Source of the DNA: Scheffersomyces stipitis CBS 6054
Taxonomy: Eukaryota; Ascomycota; Pichiomycetes; Serinales; Debaryomycetaceae
Assembly: GCF_000209165.1 (NCBI RefSeq)
Contig: NC_009045.1
Coordinates: 868,001 to 932,000 of the forward strand
Reading direction: 5' to 3'
DNA length: 64,000 nucleotides
The number at the start of each line of letters is the position of its first letter. Position 1 is the first letter of the stretch. Shown in pieces: positions 49,290 to 60,747 of the stretch. Under the pieces are notes generated by a model, which was not told where the DNA came from, ran no database searches, and worked only from the letters and a program-made list of their open reading frames with translations. A program made the position numbers and the translations under genes.

Positions 49290-51050
49290 TAGCATAGTAA
49301 TGTACAGTAATAACACAGAGCTAGGAGACGGAATGATACGTTTTTAGTTTTCCGTATAGTCTATGAATAGATTAAGTATTGACAGAAGTCAGTAGTATGT
49401 GATCCGTACGTAGAAGAATAGTAGTGTTGTATATCAATTAACGCCATATTGATTTAACTGCTGAATTTCTGAAATAAATGCGTCTGCCTTCTAGAAACTT
49501 GATAGATGTAAACTGATACAATTTGTACTTTTAGAGAAACCATCTCAGTCACTTTGAGAGAAATGTCACTACAGAACAGATCATTTAATGGAAGAAGCCA
49601 ATGTCTAATGCATAACCTTTGGAGGAAAACGATATAAACACTACAGAGCTCTAGAGAATCATACTTTTAAAGAGATAAAATGAACTGTCGTAGACAAAAA
49701 CCCAATCCTATACAAGGAATCCAAAAGAAGTTGTAGCAAGTAATAAGGAAGAATTTTACTATACAAAACCCTGTCAAGAAAACAGACTCAACATGAAAGT
49801 CTAGCATTTAATGTCAAGAGAAGCCCCGTAAAAGATCTAGAAATACAGCATTATTCTTCAAGTCGAAGTTAGTACTACATCACGTTATGGATCTTGGAAA
49901 TGTCACCGTAGCCATATAAGCCACAGTTACACTACAAACGTGAGACATACTTCCTCCAGCCACACAGCAATAACCTGATTCTCTTCCATGTTGACTCCAT
50001 TGACTGGATTCTGGATTTTTAATACGGGGAAATAGTAAAGAGCAGCAGAAAAAGAGTAGCAGGTAAAAAGTAGCAGATAAAGTTGTAGATAAAGTAGCAG
50101 ACAAAACCCATAGAATTGTAGAAGATAAATGCAGAATTTCGCTGCAGCAAGACTGCGCTACCGGATTTTACGAAGAGCCACTTCTAGCCGACCGTATAAA
50201 TTACAACCACCATTAGACAACATACTGCCATGACAATACAAACGAATACGAACTTATCCCTACACTCCATCGTAGAACTGTAGCAATTTTCTCAAAACGA
50301 CATACTCAGAATTGGTCCCGTAATCCTATCAGCAAACTGTTTCATTTTGCAGTCGCAGCATCCCTTATCCTTTATCTTGTGATCCGCATCTCACCAGAAA
50401 AATTTTTTTTAGAGATGAGTGGAGTACAATAACAAACAGTATCTTCTATAAACAGCACGAACTCCGTACCGCTTTCGCCAGAATTATACTAGACCAGTGA
50501 TACATACCTCGTCTACCGTTGTTATTGGTTCGCTTCGAAAAAATTCACGTCCTGCTACTATCGCCGCTTCTATCGCTACTGTTTTTGAATCTGCCAAACG
50601 GGATTACATCTCCTGAAACAGCACATCTCATCTCGCAGCCGATTTATAACCCTTTGCCTTCCAGTGAGTTCCAATTCGTACCACTATAGAAACCAGAAAC
50701 GGCTTCGACTCCAGATTCGAATATCTACCTTGTATTTCAAATTTGAATCACCTCAATATCTGGAAAATTTCAATATTTGAATTTTGAAGAATACGAAACA
50801 TCAAAATCTGAAAAGTCTGAAAAATCTTAAAAACCTATTTTACACCAAAAGTTGCACAGTTTTCACAGTGTACCTCTAGATTCTCTCCGCTCGTACCTCT
50901 TAGTCACCCGGATTATGAATACCAGAACCATACACCATATCTATAACTCCAACTATCCAGACTTTATAAATAGCACCGTCAAGAATAGCACCTTTATCTG
51001 AGGAACAACCAGAACAAAAAACAGAAAAAGCATCGTCAAACCACAACTAG
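49290..51050. other. 1.76-kb upstream region of the IFH1-like gene
   Basis: Long AT-rich spacer between eIF3f and the next plus-strand gene. No ATG-started frame with family resemblance. The last 400 bases are rich in short CAATATTTGAATTT-like segments and pyrimidine tracts, suggesting a long leader. Confidence 0.5.
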
Positions 51051-53765
51051 ATGGCAAAAAGTCCCAGAAAGTCCAGCAGCAACTCGAAGCTGTTGGCTGC
51101 GCCCAAGCAGAGATCTAAGCCCAAGCCCTCTGTAGGTGGAAAGAACTACAACGCATACCGAAATAACAACAATCACAAGTCCCATAATCACAAGCAGCAG
51201 TACCAACGTAGATTCAGCATAGCCGATTCGACCACGTCGTCATCCGATTCTGAAAAAACCATCCATAATCTCAACACGTATGTGATAAACTCTGGCTCGG
51301 ATTCTGAATCGTCTCTCACAGCCGTTTCAGAAAACGAGTCTCACAATCTTCGTAAAGAATTTGCTGGCGGATTCTCTAAACGTGGCGGTAAGAAAGCTGT
51401 TTCGAAGAAATATTCAGCTGCCCGCAAAAGAACCCCTAAGAAAACAGTAGAATTCGCTTATCACGATGTAGAAGACTTAGAAGAAGAAGACGAAGATCCT
51501 TCCTCAGACGAAGAAGACCAGGCTGGCCTCGGTGTTTTATATTCGATGATGAGCGACACTCGGGAGTCTTCCAGCGATTCTGATGACTCTGACGATGAAG
51601 TATACTCTACTTCTGAAGACGACTCTGACGTAGACTTCGTCAAACTCCAGGCCGAACGTAAAGCTAAGTCGATGAAGGCTGTTCGTGCCATGAAGGGAGT
51701 GAGAAAACAGAAAGAAAACACAAGAGAAACTTTTGACGAAGCATATGAATCAGGAACAGAAGTAGATTTCTCAGATCTTGTTGCATTAACCAAACCAAAA
51801 GAGAAGCACAGTTCCAAACACAAAAAACGTAATTCGGTATCTAAACCCAAATTTGGCAGAAGAAAGTCAGATGCTGTACTTCCCGAGGATATTAACTTCA
51901 CCTTTGAATTCGACGACTTTGGAAAGGTTGACGACAGTTCTGCTATTGAAGAAGAGGACGAGCCCGAAGACGAAGAAGACTCTAGGATGATGCAAGACGA
52001 TTCGGTGGACCAAGATGAAGAGGAAGATATAGGTGAAGAGATTATTCTCCCGGAAAATGTAGACAACGGCATCAAGCCTGATGGTAATTCCGTAAATAAT
52101 AACTTCAACTTTGATTTCAACTTTGATTCACTGATGATCCAGGTTCCCAAATTGGAAGATGATGAGATCAACTCCGACGAAGATTACGAAATCGACGACA
52201 ACGAATTGTTGGCAACTTTACAAGCTGACAATGATATGGAAGATTTCGCCAGTTTTGAGAATAAAGCTGCCAGCACTGTCATTAAAAGAAGCACGTCGAT
52301 TGGCTCGTTGGGCGACGACGAAGAGAATGCATTTTTACGAGAAGAGGAAAAGTATTTGGTCAACGAGTTTGAAAATAATGGCTTTGATGACGAGGAAATT
52401 GACATCGAAGACTACAATTTGAGCGATTCTTCAAACAGGAATGCACTTCTCAATTCATTCAGAGCCATCAACAACGATGAGTCCAAGAATGTCATACAGT
52501 ACGAAAGCAGTATAGACAGCGGTTCAGAGTCTGATGAGGAAGATGAAGCAGACTACGACGATTTCGTCGACTTTGGCATTCCCTTGTTTTCCAGCAACGA
52601 CGAAGACCAGAGCAATTTAGACGAGGACAACAAGTCTGTCAAGATTGCCAGTGTGAGCCACAAGAAGAAGTTGGAAAAGGAAGATAAAAGCAAACATAAG
52701 CATCACAAGCGGAAGAAGAGCAACGGCTTTAACAGTGATGAAGACGACGATTCGTACTTGTGGAACTACTTCTTCAGCTCAGACAACGGTTCCGAATCCA
52801 GCGATGACAATAACATGGATGTAGATGTTGACGAAACGGTGGAGGACATGTTCAGAAATATGGAGAATCAGTCCTTGAAGAAGAGTGACCTTCGTCGGAT
52901 GACATTGACGGGTAACAACAGAAAAAAGCTGATTGCTCCTGTTCACCACAGCGATTCCATGATGGAAGAAGACTACGACAGTGGAGAATCCACCGACGTA
53001 GACTTGAACATTCCTACTTCTACCAACAAGTCGAAGTTGGGCTCGAAACTGGCCAAAGAGGTCTTATCGTCCAAGACTGCTGACTACCGGCCTCCAGTAC
53101 TTGGAACATGGGTAGCAATTGACAGTAAACCGTTTGGCATTATCGATGGGTTGTCCACCAGAAGTCTCAATATCGGGCAGAACAACAAGAGTTCCGAGCC
53201 TCGCAAAGGTAGAAAGAGCATAATTCCATCGATGGTAGCTTCAGACGATCTGGCTCTTGGACTTGACGAGTTGTTGAATGTGTCTGAGCTTGACAACGAC
53301 GACGAGAACGATGTAAGGATCTGGCGTGATTTCAACAGCCAGAAGAAGCAGGTGCCTCTTGGAGCATTCAGAAACAAGTCGGTGTTGCAGAATGCGATTA
53401 TCCATCCGGAAAACGTCACGTCGCACTACAATCATACCAGCAAGTCCAACAACGATGTCAACCAAAGAAGATACTCACTCAGTGGACTCCAGGCATCCGC
53501 TTCCAGAAGAGAGTCTGTCAGTTCTGGAGCCAGTGGCAGCATCCAGAAGGCACTGACTGCTAGAAGAAACTCTGTTGGAAATTCCAAGATAGCTCCACCA
53601 GGTATCTCGTCCAAGCTGGTGAGGAGAAAAGCTTCGATTGTGGAAGCTGTTTCTGAAGGATTCAGACCTACGAAGTCTGGACTTTTCAGTGAACATGCTT
53701 TGGCTGACGTTGAAGAAGTGTTGGGAGACGACAACGACATCATGGCGTTGATCAAAGGATTATAA
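51051..53765 (+). CDS. IFH1: Ribosomal protein gene coactivator, IFH1-like
   Basis: Probable coactivator that binds the forkhead factor Fhl1 to switch ribosomal protein genes on. The 904-residue protein is extremely acidic and Ser-rich (for example SSSDSDDSDDEVYSTSEDDSDVDF), with basic patches. The one ordered block is at about residues 675-705: YRPPVLGTWVAIDSKPFGII then DGLSTRSL, which I recognise as the forkhead-binding (FHB) region of Ifh1/Crf1. A second short conserved-looking block is IWRDFNSQKKQVPLGAFRNKS near 760. The acidic repeats dominate similarity, so the call rests on the FHB block. Only one such gene is expected outside the S. cerevisiae lineage, where Crf1 is a duplicate. Confidence 0.7.
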   Translation: MAKSPRKSSSNSKLLAAPKQRSKPKPSVGGKNYNAYRNNNNHKSHNHKQQYQRRFSIADSTTSSSDSEKTIHNLNTYVINSGSDSESSLTAVSENESHNLRKEFAGGFSKRGGKKAVSKKYSAARKRTPKKTVEFAYHDVEDLEEEDEDPSSDEEDQAGLGVLYSMMSDTRESSSDSDDSDDEVYSTSEDDSDVDFVKLQAERKAKSMKAVRAMKGVRKQKENTRETFDEAYESGTEVDFSDLVALTKPKEKHSSKHKKRNSVSKPKFGRRKSDAVLPEDINFTFEFDDFGKVDDSSAIEEEDEPEDEEDSRMMQDDSVDQDEEEDIGEEIILPENVDNGIKPDGNSVNNNFNFDFNFDSLMIQVPKLEDDEINSDEDYEIDDNELLATLQADNDMEDFASFENKAASTVIKRSTSIGSLGDDEENAFLREEEKYLVNEFENNGFDDEEIDIEDYNLSDSSNRNALLNSFRAINNDESKNVIQYESSIDSGSESDEEDEADYDDFVDFGIPLFSSNDEDQSNLDEDNKSVKIASVSHKKKLEKEDKSKHKHHKRKKSNGFNSDEDDDSYLWNYFFSSDNGSESSDDNNMDVDVDETVEDMFRNMENQSLKKSDLRRMTLTGNNRKKLIAPVHHSDSMMEEDYDSGESTDVDLNIPTSTNKSKLGSKLAKEVLSSKTADYRPPVLGTWVAIDSKPFGIIDGLSTRSLNIGQNNKSSEPRKGRKSIIPSMVASDDLALGLDELLNVSELDNDDENDVRIWRDFNSQKKQVPLGAFRNKSVLQNAIIHPENVTSHYNHTSKSNNDVNQRRYSLSGLQASASRRESVSSGASGSIQKALTARRNSVGNSKIAPPGISSKLVRRKASIVEAVSEGFRPTKSGLFSEHALADVEEVLGDDNDIMALIKGL

Positions 53766-54569
53766 AGGGATTGATTTTGGGTTGTTTGTTTTATCATATT
53801 TTATAGGACCAGGTACATCCGTATGAATGGAAGAAAAGTGAGAAAGTAGGGAAATTTGTAGAGTAGAAGTAGAGACATATGTAGAATGTAAGGAGTCTAG
53901 AGAACAGATATAGTAGATAGAGAACTACAGGCTTCAATGGAGTAGTAGCATATATATATATATATCGTGTGGTTTCTTAAAAACACTATTCAGTCACGAA
54001 TACACCATACGAACATATTTACCAGTTTTAGGAAACCAAATTTTACATTTTAGGTCCATCTATATGTGCTTCTTTAACAATAGGAATATCTCTCTGAACA
54101 CAATATTGTTCCACATTTCACACCCATATTGGATCACCAGATAACTTAGTAATGTAGTGCGCAGCTCATCAATTTTTTTATCAAAGGTAGTACGATAGAA
54201 TAATGAAATTTATCCACTCTCCAGCACTCCGAACAACGGTAAGAAATCCAGAAGCTGTAGACTCTACTAAGAGACTCTGAACGTGAACATAAAGCAAGCC
54301 AATCTGTGCTGATACAAGTACAAGTGCTCTCTACGAAAAAAAGGATTAACGATAATCTTATACTGAGGACACAATACCCGAACAAGAAAACGTATTCAGC
54401 AAGTAGAAGCCATACGGAACATATAAGACATCTTCTAATTCCTAGAAAGCAGAAAGAAGAAAACTTCGTTTCAGGAATTCCTTCTATATTTTATCTTTTC
54501 TAACCATTTGAAGCATTTTATACATTTTTTAGTTAACCTTTCCTCACTCACCGTATAACGATATCAGTC
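53766..54569. other. Intergenic region IFH1-BYE1
   Basis: 804 bp, AT-rich, with an (AT)8 microsatellite at about 53950-53965. No gene. Confidence 0.55.
53950..53965 (+). repeat. (AT)n microsatellite
   Basis: Sixteen bases of alternating A and T in the 3' flank of the IFH1-like gene; probably length-variable. Confidence 0.8.
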
Positions 54570-56465
54570 ATGCCAGGAGAAAGAAGGTCCGGCAGAACGA
54601 ACAAGGGCCAACATACCAAGAGATATCTCGACGAGTTCGAGGACAATGCTGTTAGCATAGATGGAACTAGAACCAAAAAGTCCAGACTTTCTAACGAATA
54701 TGAGAACGACAGTCACAACGAAGAAGGCGTGGTTAGGTGTAATCCTTGTGGCACTAATCAGGATAACTATGACGAGGAACATGACAAAGGCGGAACCTTC
54801 ATCCAATGCGACGAGTGCAATACATGGCAGCATGCTAAGTGCATGGGGTTCAAGAAGGCTAACATTCCTGACCTCTACAATTGTGATGTTTGTGATCCTT
54901 CCCTGTTTAAGAAGAGAATCGAAGATGCCGAAATTGAAAAGAAGAACAAGAAAAAGTCGAAGGAAGAACCAGATGCAGAAGTGCGTCAAAAGAAAAAGGA
55001 AAACGAATATGTTGAACTGACTCCTACCGTTACTACTTCTACCGATAGCCCCAGCCAAGAGCCAGAACCAGTAAGTAAACCTAAACCTGTAGAAGAACTT
55101 AGTATGAAGGATGTGTTGAAGGATGACCACCGAGTCAGTATTGGCAAGGCATTCTATAACTACTTCAGAAAAAGTTTCCCGGCTGACTATAACATCACCG
55201 AGGAAGAAAAAGACAAGAAGGCTACTCGTTGGGCGCTAGAAATCGAAGACATAATTTTCCGTACCTACTCTGGTAAGCAGTATATATCAGAAGGTAGACG
55301 TATCTTATTCTTGCTAAAAAAGTACTTCATGAAAGATATCATAGCTGGAACCATAACGTTGAGTGATGTTGTTAACAAAACCCCCAAGGAAATCAACCAG
55401 GATATCGAAAGAATAGAAGCTGAAAACAGAGGCAATATCAAAAACATCATTTTGACTGAAAATGACCACTCTGATATCATTAGAAGAACCCATAAGGGAG
55501 ACATTGTTCGAGAGAATGAGAACGATGAACCTAGCTATTTAGAAGAGAGCATTGCTACAAGAAAAGTAGACCACAGAATCTTTTCTGCTGACGATGCACC
55601 TAAACCTAGAATTATCTCTGATGAAAACAAATTTCATTCTTACCAGAATTTGAACCCAAGATTTTTTGATGATAATGACGAAGATGAAGATGAAGTCGAA
55701 CCCGTAGAAGAAGAAGCCAATGAAACCTCGAATCAGCAACGACGGACTTCTACAGAAAGAAATTCGTCATCTGAGTCAAGTGATTTGGAACATGTAACAG
55801 AACCGATCGAGGACGAGTTATTGCCTATTCTTGGAGTGGAGAGCAAAAGTCCAAAAGTGGGTCCTTCGGTATGGTCTGGTTCGATTGAGTTTCCGGACTT
55901 TGCCAGTTTCAAAGCTTCTGCTAACTTTTACTCTAGTAGCAATGAAGAAAGCAGGGACACGTCGATTAACGCTTGCTATGATTTGATGACCCAGAATACG
56001 TACTCCATTTTGGGACGTTTAGACAGAGTCACAGCCGATAAGTACTTGAACAAGATCATTAGTTCACGGGATCTCTACTTAGTTGAAATAAAGAGTACCA
56101 GTGACACCGAAACTGAGTTTCAGAAGTTGTACCAGTATTTACTTATAGAGAACAAGGTGGGTGTTCTTTCTGGTAGACCTGAATTCGTAAAGGACTCCTA
56201 CATTATGCCCATCGACTTTCGTGACAGCAGATTGCCTTTCTATTTGGAAGAACATAAACGAGACATGAGAATCGGCTTGTTTGTGTTGTTTGTAGTCAAG
56301 AGAGGCTATACCCCAGTAAGCGATGCTGCAATTGCCCCAACCCACACACATAGCCATAATGTAAGCAGAAACAACAGCATTAGCAGACCTGAAGAATCTG
56401 CCCTGACGAAGTTGGGAGCAATTATGTCGCAACTTGGCGGTGGTTCTAGCTACCAGTATGTATAA
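54570..56465 (+). CDS. BYE1: Transcription elongation modulator Bye1 (PHD-TFIIS-SPOC)
   Basis: Binds RNA polymerase II and chromatin marked at H3K4 during early elongation. Three domains are in the family order: a PHD finger at about 57-110 (CNPCGTN, IQCDECNTWQHAKCMGF, YNCDVCDP), a TFIIS-like central domain at about 180-300 (WALEIEDIIFRTYSGKQYI and LFLLKKYFMKDIIAGTITLSD), and a SPOC domain at about 433-580 (VWSGSIEFPDFASFKA). TFIIS domain III is absent, so it does not act in transcript cleavage. Length 631 is close to Bye1. Residue CTG in VELTPT reads as Ser. Confidence 0.92.
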   Translation: MPGERRSGRTNKGQHTKRYLDEFEDNAVSIDGTRTKKSRLSNEYENDSHNEEGVVRCNPCGTNQDNYDEEHDKGGTFIQCDECNTWQHAKCMGFKKANIPDLYNCDVCDPSLFKKRIEDAEIEKKNKKKSKEEPDAEVRQKKKENEYVELTPTVTTSTDSPSQEPEPVSKPKPVEELSMKDVLKDDHRVSIGKAFYNYFRKSFPADYNITEEEKDKKATRWALEIEDIIFRTYSGKQYISEGRRILFLLKKYFMKDIIAGTITLSDVVNKTPKEINQDIERIEAENRGNIKNIILTENDHSDIIRRTHKGDIVRENENDEPSYLEESIATRKVDHRIFSADDAPKPRIISDENKFHSYQNLNPRFFDDNDEDEDEVEPVEEEANETSNQQRRTSTERNSSSESSDLEHVTEPIEDELLPILGVESKSPKVGPSVWSGSIEFPDFASFKASANFYSSSNEESRDTSINACYDLMTQNTYSILGRLDRVTADKYLNKIISSRDLYLVEIKSTSDTETEFQKLYQYLLIENKVGVLSGRPEFVKDSYIMPIDFRDSRLPFYLEEHKRDMRIGLFVLFVVKRGYTPVSDAAIAPTHTHSHNVSRNNSISRPEESALTKLGAIMSQLGGGSSYQYV

Positions 56466-57297
56466 TAGTTGAGATTGTATAGTATGTATTTTAATAGGTT
56501 ATGAACCAAAATTCTATAAATAAGTTATGAGAAGAGTTAGTAATCGGAGCACCCCAATAAAGTGATATTACGACAGGGCTGACGACAACCACAAGAATGC
56601 GCTTGTACAAGAGAAAACGAAAAATTAGAAGTGTCAATTTAAACGATAGCTCCTGCTATCTGTAGAGCAAGAAGAAGTAGTTAGAAGACTTTGATTGTCG
56701 GTTTCTTGATCTACAATCGTCTCTCGAAGATATTTCAATATATGCCTTTTCAGTACTATGCAAGTGGTTGCGAAAAACCGCAGTTTAGAGTGTGTCAAAG
56801 TGATATGCAATTCCTATTTAAGAAGTGATAATTTAAGTGCAACGTCAACTGAGCTCATCAGTAGACAGAGGTGACCGTGATGGGGGGTATAATATGCGTT
56901 TGAATAGCTTTCCACATTGGCAACTAAAACTTTACCTGATTCCTAACCTTTCGTTCATATTATAAGAGAGGTTGCGAAATCTGCGGCAGCAATTATCTCT
57001 TCATAATGTAACAACCGTAATGACTTTGGATTCCTGAAATTTGCAATTTCTTGCAGGTCTAGCCCCAGAATCATTTCAAAATGCAGAAGATTAAAAAGAC
57101 TCATAGTTGAATCCATGGGTGGCCGTCAAAGGGTATCAAGTAGAAGATTTGAAGATATTCACGTGACCTTAATATCAACTTCACATTTTTCAGCCGTAGC
57201 AATAGTAGCTTACCAAATTTGTTCTTTATCAACCAGGACATTCTGTTGGCATTGAATGGTTTACCCATAACACAAGGTTGGACGTTCAGGAGTGGAG
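56466..57297. other. RAD9 promoter region
   Basis: 832 bp with TGGTTGCGAAAAACC (56765-56779), a related GGTTGCGAAA (56970-56979) and TCACGTGA (57159-57166). No gene. An antisense TACTAAC-like string at about 56536 was checked and has no coding exon to join. Confidence 0.5.
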
Positions 57298-60200
57298 ATG
57301 GATCACGAGCGAATACAGTCGCGTGTGGCTGAGAGTAGTCCATTGAACCACAAAGTTTCCAGTTATGACCCTGATGATTCAGTTAACAGTCTCGTGTTTG
57401 GCAACGACATTGAGGCCAATGACGTGTCCGAAACCCAAGAAGATGTACCGGGGGATCTAGAAACACAGAAGATTGCTGAGATATCAATTTCGAAAGAAAA
57501 TATAGTAGAAAACGTATATCAAGGTATCACAATAACGAAGTCTCAAGATATCGACAATCCAGAAATGCCGACACAGGCAGACCAAACAAATGGGACACCC
57601 ACTCAGAAAATTGGATTTACAGATGAAACAACGAATTATGATATTCTTAGCAAGAAGAATGGCAAAAACGTGAAATCTCCATCACCGCAAAACTTCACGA
57701 ATCAGACATATGGGGTTCTACAAGACGATATACTGGATACGCCATTTTTAAACAAATTGAAGGACCCATTTAACGATACATATGGTAGTAATGATACAAG
57801 GGACATGACTCCACAAGATAATGAAATTAAAAATGGAGTTGGTGATCCGTTTGTTGTGCCTAACAAAAGAAAACCTGGAACGACAATATTCTCGAAAATA
57901 CGACAGGAAGCAGATGAATCGCCATTAAAGTACGAAAGTCAGCCACAGACAATTGATGATACTCAGCAATTGGAGGGTAGTATTAAAAACGATAAAAGCA
58001 TGCTTCTTCTGCCTCCGTTTGATACACAACAAGTAATTCGGTTTTCACAAAGCAATGCTAAAGACACTCAGGTGGTAAGTACACTTTCACCTCCACATAT
58101 AAACGGTAACAGTAAGAATATAGAGGATAATAACAGCGTAGGAAACAACGTTGATAACAGCAACAACTACAACAATAATAGCACCAACAATAATAACACC
58201 AACGACAGCACACAAATAGACAATAAGCTGCTCGCGTATTCTCTAAATGATACCCAAAAAACGTCTCACACAAATGATGTGACGATGTTGACTTTCAGTA
58301 CTGCTGATGCACTTGTACAAATTCCTGAGACCAGTGAAAACGAAACTGAATCTCACAGACAAGTTATTAGCACACAAGAGATGCTTGAAATGTCGATGAA
58401 TATTGACCACAACGAATTAGAGACTCAAATGATCCAAGAGGTCGACAAGTTAGAAGTCATATCTGACGAAGAGCTTTACGATAACGTAAATGTGGACGTG
58501 GAAGACTCTTCAGACGGAAGGATAGCCTTAGACAACCAAGTAGAGGACAGCTTGATAACCCATAGACTCAAGCGCAAGTATGCCAGCAGTGTAAGCGGAA
58601 GTCCTCAGAAGAGAAGACAGCTGGCTGAATCTGAATCTGCCAATAGACGTATTCAGTCTGCTGGAGGTTCTTTAGAAGTAAGAAAATCACCATTGGCCTT
58701 GTTAAAATACAATGAACCTACGCTAGACACTTCTAGCGGTATAGCCGATTCTTCTCCAGTAGTAAGACGATCGGATATTTTGAAGTTGAATGTAAATCAA
58801 TCTTCACCGTCCAAGGAAGCAAACCAGTCAATTAGATCAGACCATGTTATTGATTCTGATCTCACAAACGACGAATTCCCCAATCTTTCGTCTCCAAGAT
58901 TTGCAGAAGGGCCAGCAAAAGCAGAACAGGAAGAAGAAATGGAAGAATCGGAAATGGAAGATGTAGACATGGATTCTCAGGCTATTGTCATAGATGCACA
59001 GAGGCAGTCTACAGTCATTAACACTAGAAGAAGAAGAAACCATGTGATAGACACCCAGTCGCAAGAGAATGTAGAAGTAGCTAATGATACTTCTGGCGAT
59101 CTGAGTGGCACTAGTTACAGAAAAGACTCTGCTGACAGAAACGATGGAATACTCAGACATGAGGCACTGGATGTACTCACTGAGTCTGACATTCTTTTCA
59201 GAGATAGTGTTTGGGCATCCTACAATTTGAAGATGTACTCCGGCGTCGTTGTTGAAAGACAATTTGATGTTCTGAAAGTTGAATTTGTAGAAGGCTTGTA
59301 TGAAATCAAAAACTCTGATCTTTACTTGCTCGATATCAGGATTGGTGATATGGTGAAGACAAAGTATTCAAATGTAAAGTACGTGGTTACGGGGTTGACC
59401 AATACCAGTTCACTGACAGCCATTAAATGCGTTAGGGGCTACAACTATCTCCTCTTGCAAAAGAGAAGTGTCACGAAGAAACCGCAGGATGAAATTGGTG
59501 TATCTCTTTCTGAATGTTATATTGAAGTAGAAGACTGGTTTCAACGACAACAGAAGTACTCTCTAGTATTGGACGAAAAGAAGATACCGAATGGAAATGA
59601 TGTTCTTCGAACACCTTCCAAACCACGACTTGCTGCAATGCCTGGCGACTCAAAGTACAAAGCTGGACCATTCAGTAGTCCCATAAGAGACGGTTCCAGA
59701 TTGTCTCCACAAAAGAGTATATCTATATTTGAACCAAACAAGATATTTTCGGGTATGTTGTTTTGTATTACTAGTATTGAAGGAGCTAGTAATACTAACA
59801 TTACCAAATTAATTGAAGATAATGGAGGAACTTTGATTCAAAAAGGCTTTAAAGATATGCTCGAGTACCAAGTAGACGTTGAAGGACTTTCTTTGAAACC
59901 CAAATCGAAGTCTTTAGAAAAGCTCATTTTTGCAGCAGTGATATCCAATAACCATTGTCGTAGTGCTAAGTATCTAGAGGCGTTGGCGTTAGGATGGCCT
60001 ATACTTTCAGATGCTTTTATTCTAGATTGTGTCGAGGACGAGTCTAGACTTTCAAAATGGCCATCGTACTTACTCCCAGCTGGGCATTCGATTCAGATGA
60101 ATTCAGTGAAGAGTATTGATGTTTTTGAGTTTCGGTATAACTACGAAATGAAGAAACTGTTGAAAGAACAAATACACATCCATAGTGAATTACTCAGAGA

Positions 60201-60618
60201 TTTCAACATAGTGGTCCACAACTACAAAATCAATCCCACTACCTTGCGTACCTGTCAGTTCATTTTCTATGCGTTTGGAGCTCACAAGTTAGAGTATTGC
60301 ACTAGAGAACCAGAGGTTATGAAGACACTCAAGAAAATGGCTGGCGATACTAATGAAGTCATGATATACGACGATGGTCCTTCTACGAAGACAAAACTAC
60401 AGTCTCTCGAAAAAAAGAGAGCTGAACCCGTAGAACCTACTCGTTCTACGCGAACTCGTAGTCTGAGAATCAAGAGCCAGTCTCTCAAAGCTACAAAAGC
60501 AGGATCTCAGTCAAAGACAGTCCATGTCAAAGTGAGTGTGATAAACTGGGAATGGGTCGTTCAGTGTGTGATCAGCGGGATTATTTGGGATACAGAAACA
60601 TTTAATATCGATATTTAG
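57298..60618 (+). CDS. RAD9: DNA damage checkpoint adaptor Rad9
   Basis: Adaptor between Mec1 and Rad53 in the DNA damage checkpoint; relative of Crb2 and 53BP1. The N-terminal half carries many SQ/TQ sites (SETQ, LETQ, PTQ, DTQ, STQ, DTQS), the Mec1/Tel1 target cluster. A Tudor-type fold lies at about 630-720 (VWASYNLKMYSGVVVERQFD, VKTKYSNVKYVVTGL). Tandem BRCT domains lie at about 814-925 and 960-1106 (SGMLFCITSIEGASNTNITKL, GGTLIQKG, ILDCVEDESRLSKWPSYLL; VSVINWEWVVQCVISG). The frame is open to a GTG at 57292, but the first ATG is at 57298, so 1106 residues. An Asn-rich tract sits near residue 290. Confidence 0.88.
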   Translation: MDHERIQSRVAESSPLNHKVSSYDPDDSVNSLVFGNDIEANDVSETQEDVPGDLETQKIAEISISKENIVENVYQGITITKSQDIDNPEMPTQADQTNGTPTQKIGFTDETTNYDILSKKNGKNVKSPSPQNFTNQTYGVLQDDILDTPFLNKLKDPFNDTYGSNDTRDMTPQDNEIKNGVGDPFVVPNKRKPGTTIFSKIRQEADESPLKYESQPQTIDDTQQLEGSIKNDKSMLLLPPFDTQQVIRFSQSNAKDTQVVSTLSPPHINGNSKNIEDNNSVGNNVDNSNNYNNNSTNNNNTNDSTQIDNKLLAYSLNDTQKTSHTNDVTMLTFSTADALVQIPETSENETESHRQVISTQEMLEMSMNIDHNELETQMIQEVDKLEVISDEELYDNVNVDVEDSSDGRIALDNQVEDSLITHRLKRKYASSVSGSPQKRRQLAESESANRRIQSAGGSLEVRKSPLALLKYNEPTLDTSSGIADSSPVVRRSDILKLNVNQSSPSKEANQSIRSDHVIDSDLTNDEFPNLSSPRFAEGPAKAEQEEEMEESEMEDVDMDSQAIVIDAQRQSTVINTRRRRNHVIDTQSQENVEVANDTSGDLSGTSYRKDSADRNDGILRHEALDVLTESDILFRDSVWASYNLKMYSGVVVERQFDVLKVEFVEGLYEIKNSDLYLLDIRIGDMVKTKYSNVKYVVTGLTNTSSLTAIKCVRGYNYLLLQKRSVTKKPQDEIGVSLSECYIEVEDWFQRQQKYSLVLDEKKIPNGNDVLRTPSKPRLAAMPGDSKYKAGPFSSPIRDGSRLSPQKSISIFEPNKIFSGMLFCITSIEGASNTNITKLIEDNGGTLIQKGFKDMLEYQVDVEGLSLKPKSKSLEKLIFAAVISNNHCRSAKYLEALALGWPILSDAFILDCVEDESRLSKWPSYLLPAGHSIQMNSVKSIDVFEFRYNYEMKKLLKEQIHIHSELLRDFNIVVHNYKINPTTLRTCQFIFYAFGAHKLEYCTREPEVMKTLKKMAGDTNEVMIYDDGPSTKTKLQSLEKKRAEPVEPTRSTRTRSLRIKSQSLKATKAGSQSKTVHVKVSVINWEWVVQCVISGIIWDTETFNIDI
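58127..58215 (+). repeat. RAD9: AAC/AAT-rich tract in RAD9
   Basis: Asn-rich coding repeat (NNVDNSNNYNNNSTNNNNTN). Low-complexity, probably length-variable. Confidence 0.8.
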
Positions 60619-60747
60619 ATTTCATCTTTTATATTCATAAGTCATTATTAAACTAACATAGAAATACAGGGTACCATCGTTAGTATTGATGGTGATGCAT
60701 GTAATTTTGTAGATACTAGTAGTGGCCATAAACCATCGATGGTGAGT

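Noticed and set aside
51461..52171. 236-residue Ser-rich minus-strand frame opposite the IFH1-like gene
   Set aside because: Mirror image of acidic/Ser coding repeats; no independent evidence.
56500..56545. TACTAAC on the minus strand after BYE1
   Set aside because: It has an AG downstream but would splice into antisense of BYE1 with no coding exon, so chance occurrence.
57292..57297. GTG start for RAD9
   Set aside because: Nuclear genes start at ATG; the first in-frame ATG is at 57298.
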